A stretch of 64,000 bases of DNA from Phellopilus nigrolimitatus (Eukaryota > Basidiomycota > Agaricomycetes > Hymenochaetales > Hymenochaetaceae): the NCBI GenBank assembly GCA_021029095.1, contig JAJOHG010000028.1:342924-406923 (forward strand). Reading direction: 5' to 3'. Below the pieces are notes generated by a model that saw only the letters and a list, made by a program, of their open reading frames with translations, was not told where the DNA came from and did no database searches. Positions 21,531-33,389 of this stretch are shown piece after piece. The position numbers and the translations under genes were made by a program. Position 1 is the first letter of the stretch. Each line of letters starts with the position of its first letter.

Positions 21531-21880
21531 GACAGGATGGGATTCTTTGAAAGTTAAACAATGGACGGCCGATTGGCCGGATGCTGTCACGATCCCGTGC
21601 TGGCCATAAAATGACGACGAATGCACACTGGAGCCTTTCAACTTCATTCCGTCCCTTTGTCTTCTCGTATCGCTGCTTTTGTATAAAGGGATCTCAAACA
21701 GCATTCTCCAGTATCATCTCGCTCGCTCTCACTTTGTTGAAATTACCAGTCGTATATTACGTCCTTCAGGCATCACGTCTGGCTCAGACTGACGCTTGCT
21801 CATTTAGCTGCCCATCGCCTGCTGTATCCGTACAAAGCATTCTACTCCCGAACGCAAACAGGGAGTACACGTCGGTATCC

Positions 21881-22750
21881 ATGGATCCGTTCGCGACATC
21901 GACGTGGAAGGGAAAGATATCCAAGAAGCCCAAGCAGAGGATGGAGACGCAGAGGTACTATTTCATACGTCTGGTTTTACGTCAATATCTGTACCTGACG
22001 CCGCCCTTAATCTTGTAGCAACAAGGAAGGACAGGTTGTGTCTGGATTGACCGTCGCTGAACCGTCTTCGCCGGATGTCTCGTCAAAAGGCTTTTCCTTA
22101 TTCAAAGCTTCTTATGCATTAATAATCTTTACCTCGGCTCTCAGAAATACCCTCGCTCAGCAAGGTCGACATTTTCAACATGGCATGGCAGCGGAACATT
22201 CGCGCCGAAGCGTTTACCCGGCTCCCGCTGAATCCATGGAGCACGCCTTCCTCCCCGACGCAAAGGGGAAATACTCGTTCATACCCATGGGCCTCTCACC
22301 CAGGCCCATATCGAAGGGAAAGGCATCCCAGAAAGCCAAGAAGGGACTTAGAACTCGGAGGTACCGTTTCCTTTATTTTATTTTATTTTAATTTCTGCGC
22401 CTGACCACGTCCATGTTTTGTAGGAGCAAGGAAGGACTGATTGCATCTGGTTCAACCGTCGCTGGACCGTCTTCTCCGGACGTCTCCTCGGATGACCTTC
22501 CTGTGTTCGGCGCTCATTGTGTGTCAACAATCTCTACCTCGGTCGGTGCTGGACCGTCCGACATCCCCTCGCTCAGTAGGATAGACCAATTCAGCATGGC
22601 AGCTACGTATTCGCGTCGGAGTGATTTGGATATTGGCTTGGGAGTATATGTCGCCAACGACGGCCCGAGGTACAGTGTCGCAAACGGAGAGTACTCGCCA
22701 GCACCCATGGTTCGCTTCCCGACGTCGAGGTGGAAAGGAAAGGGCCCCCA
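21881..22750 (+). pseudogene. Zinc-finger gene 5' part, cut off at the inversion junction
   Basis: Exons 21881-21954, 22019-22360 and 22424 onward read in frame (MDPFATSTWKGK..., SNKEGQVVSGLTVAEPSSP, SKEGLIASGSTVAGPSSP). The protein consists of repeated Ser/Pro-rich modules, each split by an intron at the same place. At about 22,750 the frame runs into reverse-oriented DNA of the 236-residue gene now found whole at 55.3 kb, so the finger-coding exons are absent. It is a chimeric, truncated gene. Confidence 0.7.
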
Positions 22751-22987
22751 GACGGGCGCTGCGCGCTTCAAGTCGTTCTCGTATTTAGCGCCGTCCTTGC
22801 TTGTGGTCAGCGCGCTCCGTGCTGTTCTGACTGTTTTGCGCGCCGGCTGGCTTGGGCTTGGGTCAGTATTCCCGGTTTGGTCGTAAGTGTGATAGTGGTC
22901 ATATGGATTCCACGGGTTTGCTTTGTACTGCTCTGACGGGGCTTTGGACTTCTTGGGCTTGAGCCTGAGGATATTCAGGAGGTTCAT
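22751..22987 (-). pseudogene. Truncated copy of the 236-residue conserved hypothetical gene
   Basis: Starts at ATG 22987 with MNLLNILRLKPKKSKAPSEQ and stays parallel to the complete copy at 55310 for about 78 codons, up to DLKRAA, then passes into zinc-finger DNA at the junction. A few replacements separate the copies (for example VRTARSALTTSK here). No functional product expected. Confidence 0.75.
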
Positions 22988-23320
22988 CGCTATAGGTCGA
23001 GGGACAAATTTGGATCGAAAAGGCAAATACGAGTATGGATTACGCCTGTAGAAAGGCGCACTTTATACAGGAACCTGAAATATCTATTCCATTCTTTGAA
23101 ATGGATCGGTCTGGACACGCAACACACATTGCAATCGGGTTTTTAAACAGACCGGTCGTTTCGGTGTCAGTGGTTTGTCCATGTTTTAGGCACACTGCAG
23201 CTTTGCATAACTGAAACGTTGTCTGCTTTCCAAAGTTATGGGACTACGGACCCGTCAGCAAAGTTAGTAAAGCATTTACGCATGAGAGTTGATGACACTT
23301 ACTACACCTAAGTAAAAAAA

Positions 23321-24561
23321 TCACAATTTGGGGCCTACTAAACTACCCAACACCTTTGCGAAAAACTTCATGGTCTTTTCTGGCTCGTCCCAGTGAGGCT
23401 TTGAAACAGAGGTGAGCACAATTTCAAAATGGCAGGTAATGACACTCACGAAATGGTTCGCACCAGGGATCATGAAAACTTTCAACTGTCTTCCTTTTAT
23501 CCCATCCTCGTCAGCCTTCTTTCTCAGCCTCTCAAACCCCCATACGCCATCGACGATCGCCCACGGTGAATGCTCGCACCAGACTACATCCACACTGCAC
23601 TTTGGCCAATACTGGGCAAGAGTATCGTCAAACAGCGCGCGCCGCACGCGCTCCGCGTATATCTCAGGAGCTGCCGTGCGCGCCGCTACCTCACTGCGCT
23701 GCACGGCATCGTAACATGTCACTGCCCGCTCGTCATCCGCAGACATCGTAAGCGTCGTTCCCGTGCGCGCCTTCGCGTCGGCGACGAGCTGCAAGTCGTT
23801 CATGTCGCGAGACGAGAGGCTTGCATGTGTGTAATACGCGCCAACCCATTCACTGAAGCGCCGGGCACGCTCTTCAAGCGTGAGGGAGTCATCGCGAAGG
23901 ACGCCGAAGCCATGTTCCAGCGTAGGGAGTCCGAGTATCCAGCGCGGTGCATCTATGCAATTATTGAGTGTACGTACACGAAGCTAGGCAAGGCGGCCAC
24001 TTACCGAATATCATGAAAGAGCGAAGGAAAGGTGCTATCGCTTCTCTCGTATCTGCAGGGATAGAATCCGCGTAGGACAGCATAGGGAGTGTGTAGCCGT
24101 TTCCAGATGACCAGGCCATCAAAACAACGCCGCCGGATTTTCCGTCGGACGACACCTTCGGCACGTTCTCCTGTTCAACAAAGTGCCTGATAAAGACGGC
24201 AAATTCGGTCCCCCGCTCCCGTGCGAACTCATCGTGCGCGACAGCATCATTGCCTCTGATCTTCGCGATATCGTCTTCTGTGTACGGCGATGACTTGGGA
24301 TAGTCGCGGCGGTTGACGAGCACGAGGCGGATACGGTAGCGCGGGGCGAGTGGGAGGAGACGTCTGAAAACACCTGCGTGAAGTGAGTCGACGAATTCCG
24401 AAGTTTTTTTCAAGCATGTCATGTAATGCTAGCTTACCACTGTGAAACGCAGTCCCGTGTACTACGATGAACGTCGTATAGGGCTCGCTTGCGCCCGCCG
24501 GGGCTCCAGTGTCCTCATAGAAAAGGTTGTCACCTTGCTCATTGACGGAAATTAAAGGCAT
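23321..24561 (-). CDS. Alpha/beta hydrolase, left-arm copy
   Basis: Minus-strand exons 24561-24438, 24373-24005, 23952-23450 and 23398-23321 encode 357 residues; every intron boundary matches the right-arm copy. It has the alpha/beta hydrolase pattern: TTFIVVHGTAFHSG (oxyanion turn), a nucleophile elbow LMAWSSGNG with Ser130, and a late histidine region GANHF-PHWDEPEKTM across the last intron. The last intron is 51 nt and in frame, so an unspliced frame also stays open. It is transcribed away from FunK1-B with a 754-base spacer. The substrate cannot be told. Confidence 0.87.
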
Positions 24562-25315
24562 AGCATTACTACTTTCGAGAGACGCGTCGAAGAAGATGGA
24601 GATCGCAGCATAGGCATGGTAGGCCTCCTATTAGTGTCTCTCATGAGGTGCAGAGAGGCTTGCGAGAATCCCATACCTGTCGAAAACCTCGCACGAAACT
24701 TATGTATAGGACAGCGACAGTAAGCCGAGACCTAAATAAAGAATTTGACCATGAGGCCCATTCTTCGTTTTCGCAGTTGAGACTCGAACCTGGTTTAATT
24801 TGGCTTCATGGGAGAGTGCATTGTATAAGCATTGTACGTGAATATACATTAAGGGATTGAATTTGCAAATATTGCAATCGGTTGATTATCCGTCCAGAAA
24901 GGGCAGGCAATGGTATATCCTCGTTTGGTTTCTGAAGGTGTCCAGTCCAAGATTCATTCCAGATGGCGGGTTCTCTATAGACTCCACCGAGCGCATCCGG
25001 TGTCTGTGAGTATTTTTGAGCATTCAAGTTCCCAGCAGTAGATGAGTTTATAAGATAAGGGTCGGATATAGACTCTGATAGAATTCAATTCTCCAGTCCA
25101 GCGGCCATACGATGAAAATAAAGACGAAAAGTTGGCAAAGAGCAACGACACGCGCACGCGTAAAGGCCGGCCCTAACTTTGTCATTGTGAAATACGCACC
25201 ACAGCCACCAGAACAGTCACGTGACACTGCGTCGGCAATTTGAATGGCCTTGACACGCGTGTCAGTCGCTTTGCTCCTGCACCTTCTTGTCCTCAACCTC
25301 CATCTCGACCTGATC
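24562..25315. promoter_or_regulatory. Divergent promoter region, hydrolase / FunK1-B
   Basis: A 754-base spacer between two head-to-head starts, closely repeated at 52928-53727 and, without the hydrolase, at 9.5-10.2 kb. It contains the shared GCCGGCCC motif at 25161. Conservation of the whole spacer with both genes suggests shared control, but this is inference. Confidence 0.5.
25161..25176 (+). promoter_or_regulatory. Shared FunK1 upstream motif, copy 3
   Basis: TAAAGGCCGGCCCTAA, 140 bases upstream of the FunK1-B ATG at 25316. Confidence 0.5.
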
Positions 25316-28156
25316 ATGTCCGCCTCTGGTGAGTAGTAGCTGCTCTCTGAAAGTGTCACATATCCTGACTTTATGAACCTTTGCAGCAGAAACGGCGCAG
25401 CCGGACGAGTCGGCCCAGTCCGTGCATAGCACACCGTCCAAAGCCCGTCCCAAGTCAGAGAAATACACGAAAGAAAGCATGGACGACGATCTCGGAAACG
25501 ACGTTGTTGAATATACGTGCACCGGGATCCCTTTCAACGATTTCCTGAAACTTGCTTTCAATCTCACGGAAGAAGAACACGATAAAATTCTGGCTGACGT
25601 CGAACTCTGGGCCGTACATAACAACGAGGAGTACAAGGCGGAGTTGAGAAAGTTTGTGGCTCATCGAAAGGAAGATCAGTTGTACGAGCCGTTCGTGAAT
25701 ATGGGGAATATGATTCTCAAACGTGCCGAATACGAGAGAAACGTGGCGAACGAAAGGAAGATCAAGCTGCTTCAAGTTGAGAGGGAGATAATGCCTGGCG
25801 GTTATGCGGACAGGAAACCCGATGTCGTGTTAGCTCCGGACAATGCCTACGGGAAAAAGGACATGGAGAAGGTCGACGCGGCTCGTCGGAAGGCTGAGAG
25901 GATGCGCAAGCACGAGGCAAGGGCGGGCGCGAAGGATGCCGTTGAAGCTGCAGAGACCACTAACGCCATCCTGGACACAGGAGATGCGGACGCGAACTAT
26001 GTCTCCGGGGCCCAGTCTAAGGAAGTCATCGAGGCGGATTCAAGCGTCAAGGGCAAGTCCGAAGATCGAGGCGGATTGACGAAGGTCCGAGTCAATTGGC
26101 TAAGTACATTGCTGCCCTTCGAATTCAAGCAAAAAGTTAACAGCACTTCGGAGAAGGAAGACGAGGAGGGTGTTGGTAATGGAGGACGATCCGGGGAGAT
26201 AGGGTCGGCAGACACATCGAGGTCGGGTAAAACGAGTAAAGGGAAAGGAAGGAAGCGCCCTGCAGAGGACGAGGCAGATGAAGAGTATTCGAGTGGGAAG
26301 CGCAACTCGGCTAGTTCGTCCAAGCGTGGCAGGGGTAGTTCCTCCAAGAGCGGCACGGGCAGTTCCTCCAAACGCGGCACGAGCAGTTCCTCCAAGCGCG
26401 GCACGGGCAGTGCCTCCAAGCGCGGCACGGGTAGTTCCTCCAGACAACCTACAGGGAAGGCATCTAATTCTGGAAGGCCTAGGAAGTCGAGTGCGATTAA
26501 GATACCGCCCATGTCCACAGACGGAGGTCAAGGATCTTCGGGAGGACCGAGCAACAACGGGATGCCTCCCAACGATGTATTTACGAACACGCCTGCATCG
26601 GAAGGTCCATCGGAAGTCGTCATGCGCTGCAGCGCTTATCGCGACTATATTCCAGGAGCTACAATGGGGCCTCCAGCATCCATGATCATACCTAAAGCCC
26701 CCAAAACTCCCCATTCAGTGAGGGTCCAACTTGCAAGCTACGTTGCAGAGGTGTTTAGCGCCCGCGGCGACCGTAAATTTGCATTTGCAGTTCTTGTCGA
26801 GGGAAACGAGATCACTTTGTTTTTCTACCATCGTTCGGCGATCATCCAAGCGGATCCTTTCGACATCGCGAGTAATCCGACATATTTCGCCCTTCTTCTC
26901 CTTATGTTCTATCGCGACCTTCCTGACCTCGGTTTCAACGAGATCATGGGATACTGCAATCCATTCGATTTCACGGACGAATCTACAAACAAACTGCAAT
27001 CTGGTCTGCTGGAACCTGTGAAAGGCTCGGACACACCATTGGACATTAGCAAGATCGTTTTGGGGGAGAAGCTAGCCTCCCCCTACTGTTTAATTGGACG
27101 CGGAACGTCCGTCATCAAGGCGAACATAGATGGGTATAATCTAGTGATCAAATTCAGTTGGCAAGTCAAGACTCGAAAAAACGAGGACGAATTCATCCTG
27201 GATGCGCGGAAACTGCTCGATATCATCAAGTACATCCCGGAGATATTTGGGAAAGCTGTGGTGAATGACATGACACCGGTCGCCAAACTCCGAGACGCTT
27301 GCATGAGAAAGGGCGAGATTTTCGAAGTGAGGGAGTTTCGGGCTCTCGTCATGAGGGAGTACTTTCATATCTACGATCTCGGACCGAGGGACTTCTGGAG
27401 TGTGATAGTCCAGATCGCTAAATGTGAGCGATGTGTCTTCTTCGGGTAGATGTACTTATTAAACGTATCACAGGTCTGCATACGCTATTCGTCCTATTGA
27501 AGATGCTGCACGGGGACATCAGTATCAGTAACATCGCGTTCTATAGGAATGACAAGAACGAGATCATCGCCGTCCTGCTCGATTTCGATCTGGCGTCGTA
27601 CTTTCCGTTTAAGCAGTCAAGCAACCACCGCACAGGAACGGCGCCGTTCATGGCTCGAGAGGTGCTGAACTTAAACAAGAAAGAGTTTATCCGTGCGCTT
27701 CATCATGACCTGGAGTCTCTCTTCTATATCGTTGTCTGGTATAGCGTTGGATATAAGGGTTACAAAATACCCAAGAAGGGAGACATTCTGGCTGATTGGA
27801 GGAAGGGTTCTTGGGAGAAAATTCTGGTTGCGAAAAACCAATTCATCTCCGGCGAACCGAACGAACCAAACTCGATGGACTCAATTATTAAATTTGTCGA
27901 AGATGAGGATCTCCGTTTTTGCTGTGAAGGAATTGGATCCTGTTTCCATGATGCGAGCGCAGAGATCACTGCTCAAAGAAAACGAGACAACATTAAAATG
28001 CGCGAGTTATCACGCCCGGAGAGAGCGTTGGCGAAGGCTGCAGCGAGCAAGGCGCCTAGGATCTCTGCTCCCCCGGTCACTTATGCCGAGTGGATGAAAG
28101 GTGCCGGTGAAGATCCGTCGTGCACTTGTTGCTTGCAATCGGGCGACACGCAATGA
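25316..28156 (+). CDS. FunK1 fungal-specific protein kinase, copy B
   Basis: Exons 25316-25328, 25387-27423 and 27474-28156 encode 910 residues. The apparent stop (TAG at 27447) lies inside a 50-nt GTGAGC..CACAG intron; splicing gives IVQIAKCLHTLFVLLKMLHGDIS, as expected for FunK1. Domains: conserved N-terminal region (TCTGIPFNDFLKLAFNLTEE), basic/acidic linker with GRKRPAEDE, an eight-residue SSKRGTGS-type repeat block (about residues 315-357), then the kinase: GRGTSVIKA near residue 573, lysine in VIKF near 590, HGDIS near 696, DFDLAS near 720, TGTAPFMARE. It ends VTYAEWMKGAGEDPSC. The 13-base first exon is shared with copy C. All catalytic residues are visible, so it is probably active; substrates unknown. 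Confidence 0.92.
26335..26450 (+). repeat. Coding 24-bp minisatellite in FunK1-B
   Basis: Tandem copies of a 24-base unit encoding about SSKRGTGS (Ser/Lys/Arg/Gly). FunK1-B has one unit more than FunK1-C in the right arm, which accounts exactly for the 910 versus 902 residues. Confidence 0.8.
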
Positions 28157-29528
28157 CCGCTACTAATCTCCTTGTAGGCGGGCTACACTAATTAGTATTT
28201 TAACATTGATTCACGAATGGTAGCCACTCATGACTGTGTACTGTAAATTAAACAACATTGGATTATAATAGTTGTGTTCTGCTTGATACACAATGATCAA
28301 ACGAAAAATGACAAGTGAATCTCTTGCTTCAATTCCGCGTTGGAGGGATGAACATCTGGTACTCTGATAATTCATAATTGAAGAATCGGACGAGTTATAT
28401 GAAGGCTTAAAAGAAAACGGCCTGACTTCAAGTTCGCAATTGGCTAATTCGTCCACAGAATACAAAACAAAACAAGTATATGTGGTATCTGAGTGCATGT
28501 CATATCTAACTGTCGAGTGAGTGATTTCACAATTCTGTTGCTTTCCGAGACAGCGCCTCATCAGACTGGATACTATATGCACTTGCTTAGGTTGCTTAGG
28601 TTGAGTTTGGTTACTTAAGTTCACATACGGAAAGCACCCCTTCGCACGTGAAAATCTGTGCAATTTTACAAATTGAAACACACGGTGTGGCTAAGAAATG
28701 TTTTTTTAGGGAGACAACGCTGCTTTGATACTTTGAGGGAGAAATTAAAAAATCGGGCTTGTAGAGCTCCCAGCCCCATATCATGCGATCATTTACTAGC
28801 TTAAATATCGCAAAACGGAGAAGAATTGAGCTCAAACAATCGTTCTGCGCATTTGCGTGTATGTATGGTCATTCCCTGCTCGCGCTGAGGTCACGTGACA
28901 ACCGAAAATGCGCTCGCCTCCTGCCCTTTTCTTTACTACAAACTTCTCCTCATAAACAAAAAAAATATGAAGGTGGATAGACTTAAAATATTTTTTTGTG
29001 GCTTTTTATGTAACCTCCCGGTTACAGTTACCAATCATTGTTAGATAATCATTTCCTATTTCGTATCGTACTTATATGCGCGCGCGCCGTAATTCGAGTT
29101 TCGTCTTCTCTCACTCGAATTACAGGTACGCGCAAACACTGTATTTATTAGGTCTTCTCTCACACGAATTACAGAGTTTTCTCCCGTCTGTCTTTAGTGT
29201 TCACACCTCGCGGTGTGTTCCATTTTATAAAGAAAAGTCAGCAAGAAGGGGCTGAATTGCGTCAAGTTGGCCATCTGTAGGCTTTCGCCACCGGAGTTTC
29301 TTAGATTGGCAAATGTCGATCATTTGTCAGATTACGAAGCGTGCACACTCTTTTGGCAGGAGTTGCCTCCCCTCAATGTTTTCACGCAGCAGCCAGCCAC
29401 AGTGAGTGGTCACGTGATGACTGTTTGAGAACCCAATCAGGTTGCTTGCCACATCATTGCCACAAGGGCACTGCGTTGATTCAATTGGTCCGAAACAACC
29501 TGTTCGACGCTTTCCTGAGGATCTTTGG
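28157..29528. other. Intergenic, FunK1-B to short FunK1
   Basis: Flank DNA shared with the right arm (about 50.1-48.95 kb inverted). Contains the 213-bp insertion at 29010 that the right arm lacks. No gene seen. Confidence 0.55.
29010..29222 (+). mobile_element. Short insertion found only in the left arm
   Basis: 213 bases starting GTAACCTCCCGGTTACAG, flanked by TTTTAT on both sides (29004-29009 and 29223-29228). The right arm reads straight through (GGCTTTTTGTAAAGAAAAG on its minus strand near 49.25 kb). It contains two near copies of TCTTCTCTCACTCGAATTACAG-like sequence (about 29,104 and 29,153). Too short for a protein; probably a non-autonomous element, class unknown. Confidence 0.6.
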
Positions 29529-29536
29529 TATATAAA
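29529..29536 (+). promoter_or_regulatory. TATA box of short FunK1 gene
   Basis: TATATAAA in the conserved GGTATATAAACGACGATTACGAC context, 135 bases before the available ATG. Confidence 0.6.
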
Positions 29537-29663
29537 CGACGATTACGACGAATCTGTAACAAACCTTGAACTCTAGGTCGCTAAAGGACTCGACAAGGCT
29601 AAACCTTTTCAAGATCGCTTGCGAAGATACTTCGACATAATTCTTGACCGTATCGAATCGAAG

Positions 29664-30594
29664 ATGCTCGAGGCCAGCCAAACTCTTCGAGGGGCTTGCA
29701 AGTCAGCAGGAGACTCTCCGACTCTTGCCATTAAGAACCTTTCGGTCTTTCAAGTCAAGGATATTGGTCAGTGGGATGCGCCATTCCTAATTCCGTTTAA
29801 TGGAGGTGAGTGCATCTTGTCTCAAGGAGAGCGTCGCTGAGTATATCATAGCAACTATGGATAAGCTGTTTAGATCTACAGTAGTGCTTCCCCTCGACGG
29901 AAGCGTCGCCACGTCTGGCTTCGTCAATTGCGAGAACAAAGAAATGCCCGTGGACACCTTTCTCGATTTAGATTTGGAGATGGTCTCTCCGTCCAAGCAG
30001 TCAAGCAATCATCGCACAGGAACAGTGCCTTTTATGGCTCGAGAAGTGCTCGACCTCAGCAACAAAGAATTCACCCGTGGGTTTCATCACGATCTTGAGT
30101 CTGTCTTCTATGTCGTTGTCTGGCAGGGCGCTGGATATAAAGGAAGCAAAGTACCAAAGAAGGGAGACATTCTGGCTGAATGGAGGGAGTTGTCTTGGAA
30201 CAAAATTCCGGCTGCAAAGGAGTTATTCATCAGAGAAAAAAGCACAAGGAAGGTGATCCTTGATTGTATCGAGGACGAAAAGCTTCGCTTTCGATGTCAA
30301 GGACTTGGAACTTGTTTTCAGAAAGAGAATGTAAAGTTCGATGTTCAAGAGATACTAGAAGACGAAAAAGCGCTCGAGCTGGCAATCGAGGAGAGGATAC
30401 TCGCAGCCAAAGCTACGACGCAGACGGCTGCTATGACTGCTCCCCCGGTCACTTATGCCCAGTGGATGAAAGGCGCTGGTGAAGATCCGTCGTGCACTTG
30501 TTGTTCGCAATCGGGCGACACGCACAGCTTACTCAAGAGTGCCGCTAAACAGAGGTTATCTCTTGTAGGCGGGCTACACAAATTAGCATTTTAA
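29664..30594 (+). CDS. Short FunK1-like pseudokinase, copy S3
   Basis: Exons 29664-29805 and 29852-30594 give 294 residues. Same plan as S1: a short N-terminal helix-rich part (MLEASQTLRGACKSAGDSPT), degenerate catalytic loop (LDGSVATSG), DLD in place of DFD, then FMAREVL, HHDLESVFY, VVWQGAGY, KVPKKGDILAEW and WMKGAGEDPSCTCC. The usual ATG is lost by a small deletion (GAAGATACTTCGAC), so the next ATG is used, as in S1. The usual stop is also lost, adding a tail ending LSLVGGLHKLAF. The right-arm twin is S5 at 47.9-48.85 kb. Confidence 0.62.
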
Positions 30595-33389
30595 CATTGA
30601 TTCACGAATGGTAGCCACTCACGACTGTGTATTGTAACTTAGACAACTTTGGATTATAATAGCTGTGTTATACACAATGATCACCGAATGTACATGGAAG
30701 AACAAGAGATGCTGACTCGCCGAAAACAGATTCTAAATTTATGTGCTTATGTCTATGTGACAGATGTGATGCCTCGAAAAGTGATAAGTAATCTCTCGTT
30801 TCATTGCCGAGCTGATGGCACCTGTTATTTTGATGCCTGAAGGATCGGTCGAGTAATATGAAGCCTCAAAATTGTGGTAAGACCTGACTCCAGGTTCGCG
30901 AGTTTTCTCATTCGCCCATGGGTTCCTAAACAAAACATGTCCGCACAGTATGAGTAAGAGAATTCAAGTCTGGCTGAGTTTTGTTTAAACAGTGGTGGTA
31001 TTGTGAGCTCACCACGGAAGACGTGTGGCACCACTCTTTCACTGCTAAAACCGTGCTCGACACAAGCACGGAATAAATTTGACTAAGAAACTTCAGGACG
31101 GCCGTTGCGTTGAGGATAAGAGCGTGCACCTGAGACCAGAGATTCTGCGCTTGCGCGCTTTCACGTTGCGCATTATCGGGAGCCGGTAAGGATACAGATA
31201 GACACCCATAAAGTAAATTTGCTGCCAGTCATAGGCAGGTAAGAGCACGGACAGACGACTTGAAAATGTAAGTTGTTTGGGTGGAAAAGGGGATCGGATG
31301 GACGGCCTGAAAGCGAAAATCGTGAGAACGCTGACACGCGCTTCTTACTGCTGGCGAGTTACTACAGTAGTCCTCGTTTCTCGCTGGTGTTGACCACGCC
31401 GTGCGGATCAATCGGTTTCCTCGACCTGACATTCGAGCTCACCACGGAGAAGACGTACAAAAAGAGATTACCGTACTTCTTGCCGCAAACTGCTACTTTG
31501 ATTGCATCTAGCAGCAGCGCGAGGATAAGCAGTCGGAGAAGTAAGGTGGCCATGCGGAGATGGGGCTATGAAGGAATTCTGAGCAAAGACGAGCGACGAA
31601 AGGTATGTGCTGGCTCGCATTAGATCTCCTGTTGACGTTTAGAATTGCATGCTTGCGCATATTTGAAGCTCGAATCTCAATTGGAGAAACTGAAACTCGG
31701 CCCTGGTCTTTGTCCTTGTCTGGAATTTTGGCTTTTGCGGGAAACGCTGGCTAGGGCGTATAACGAACTTGGTGCAGTTCAGCTGTTCATTGAAAGCTCC
31801 AGCGTTGAGATGGACTTGGTCACGAAGACAAAGGCAAAGCAAGAATTCTACCAACATATCGATCTGTATCACCGCCGTCGAAACTGCAAGTCAATAACTG
31901 AAACTGAGCTCAGAAGGCTGTCCTCGCTCGCCTACTATCCGATGTTTCTGGTGCTATGAATAGGACTTCTTTTCTTCGAGAGCCGTGTTTTTCCCGGACT
32001 ACTATCTGCCGGGGCTTGCGCGACTGACTTAGACGCTGGCAGATCGAATGAGTCTTTATACCTTGGAAATAGTCCTTCGTCAGCTCAGGTCTGATATAGA
32101 GGCAGACTTACCTTTGATTCGAAGATACTGCTGTTGCTTCCTTTGCACGCTCGAAATTCTTTGACATCTTGACCAGCATACCGGATGGATTGAGTTCTCG
32201 AGCAAAAAGAAATGGCGCGTTCGTTGTGTGTGCACGAACTGTTGAATCAAGGTGGATAGTTACGGTCCTAGTCCCAAAATCAATGCATCAAAACTGACAG
32301 AGGTACGTTGTCCTTTGTGACGCGTCATATTGTCCTGTGGTTTCGATTATCATTCAACACTGACAGGTAACTGTTTAGGCCCACGTCTGAAATCGTTATT
32401 GTACGAGTCAAAACTGGCGGATGTCGCGCGGTTGCGCTTGGCAAGTCGCGCTTCGATCTGAATACTGCGCTTGCATGTGAAGTCTGAGCCCTTCACTGCG
32501 GTCGATTCAACGTACGCCTCCCGACATACACTTCCGAACGAGCATTACTAATAATGATGAGACAGTGGACTATCTAGTGGTACCGAGAAAACTTCTCCGG
32601 CGTGGCCAGGTATCGAAGGTACTCGGACCGTCGGCTTCCTAGGACTGATAGTCAATTCCAACGGCAGACCAAGCCCAAGATGGAACTGGCGACGAATAAC
32701 TGGCGACGAATCTGCGTACAAAGGAAGCGCGAACTCATTGACCGACTCCCTGTTCATCTAGAATATGTTCAGAATCGCGGGTCCTCCGATTTACCCGGGT
32801 CCAGATCGAAGCGGCCACTCCTAGAACACGAGGAGCTTTGGGTATCCATCGTGCAACCTTTCGCATTGTGTAGGCGATGGCCCTTTCCAAGGCATGTTTC
32901 GGACAAAGGAATGTCATGGGAGGGCTCATACTTGGTGGCTCCCAAACTATCTACACCCGCTTATCGGATCGCGAAAACTGGTCCTGATTGGGATATTCTG
33001 GATATCTTCTGCGTCTATGGCAGTGATCTGGTCCTGATATGCTAGGATGGGATTCTTTGAAAAATTAACAATGGACGGCCGATTGGCCGGATGCTGTCAC
33101 GATCCCGTGCTGGCCATAAAATAACGACGAATGCACACCGGAGCTTTCAACTTCCTTCCGTCCCTTTGTCTTCTCGTATCGCTACTTTTGTATAAAGGGA
33201 TCTCAAACAGCATTCTCCAGTATCGTCTCGCTCGCTCTCACTTTGTTGAAATTACCAGTCGTATGTTGCGTCCTTCAGGAATCACGTCTGACTCAGACTG
33301 ACGCCTCCTCATTTAGCTGCCCATCGCCCGCTGTATCCGTACAAAGCATTCTACTCCCGAGCGTAAGCGGAAAGTACACGTCGGTATCC
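30595..33389 (+). repeat. Repeat segment U and zinc-finger upstream flank, left-arm copy
   Basis: Direct repeat of 19.92-21.88 kb and inverted repeat of about 47.85-45.13 kb. It contains the uninterrupted Harbinger target site at about 30,928 and about 510 bases (32,530-33,040) that are missing at 21.5 kb. No consistent protein reading frame is shared between copies. Confidence 0.6.

Noticed and set aside
27424..27473. Frameshift and premature stop in FunK1-B (and C)
   Set aside because: Explained by a 50-nt GT..AG intron; splicing restores the family sequence in both copies.
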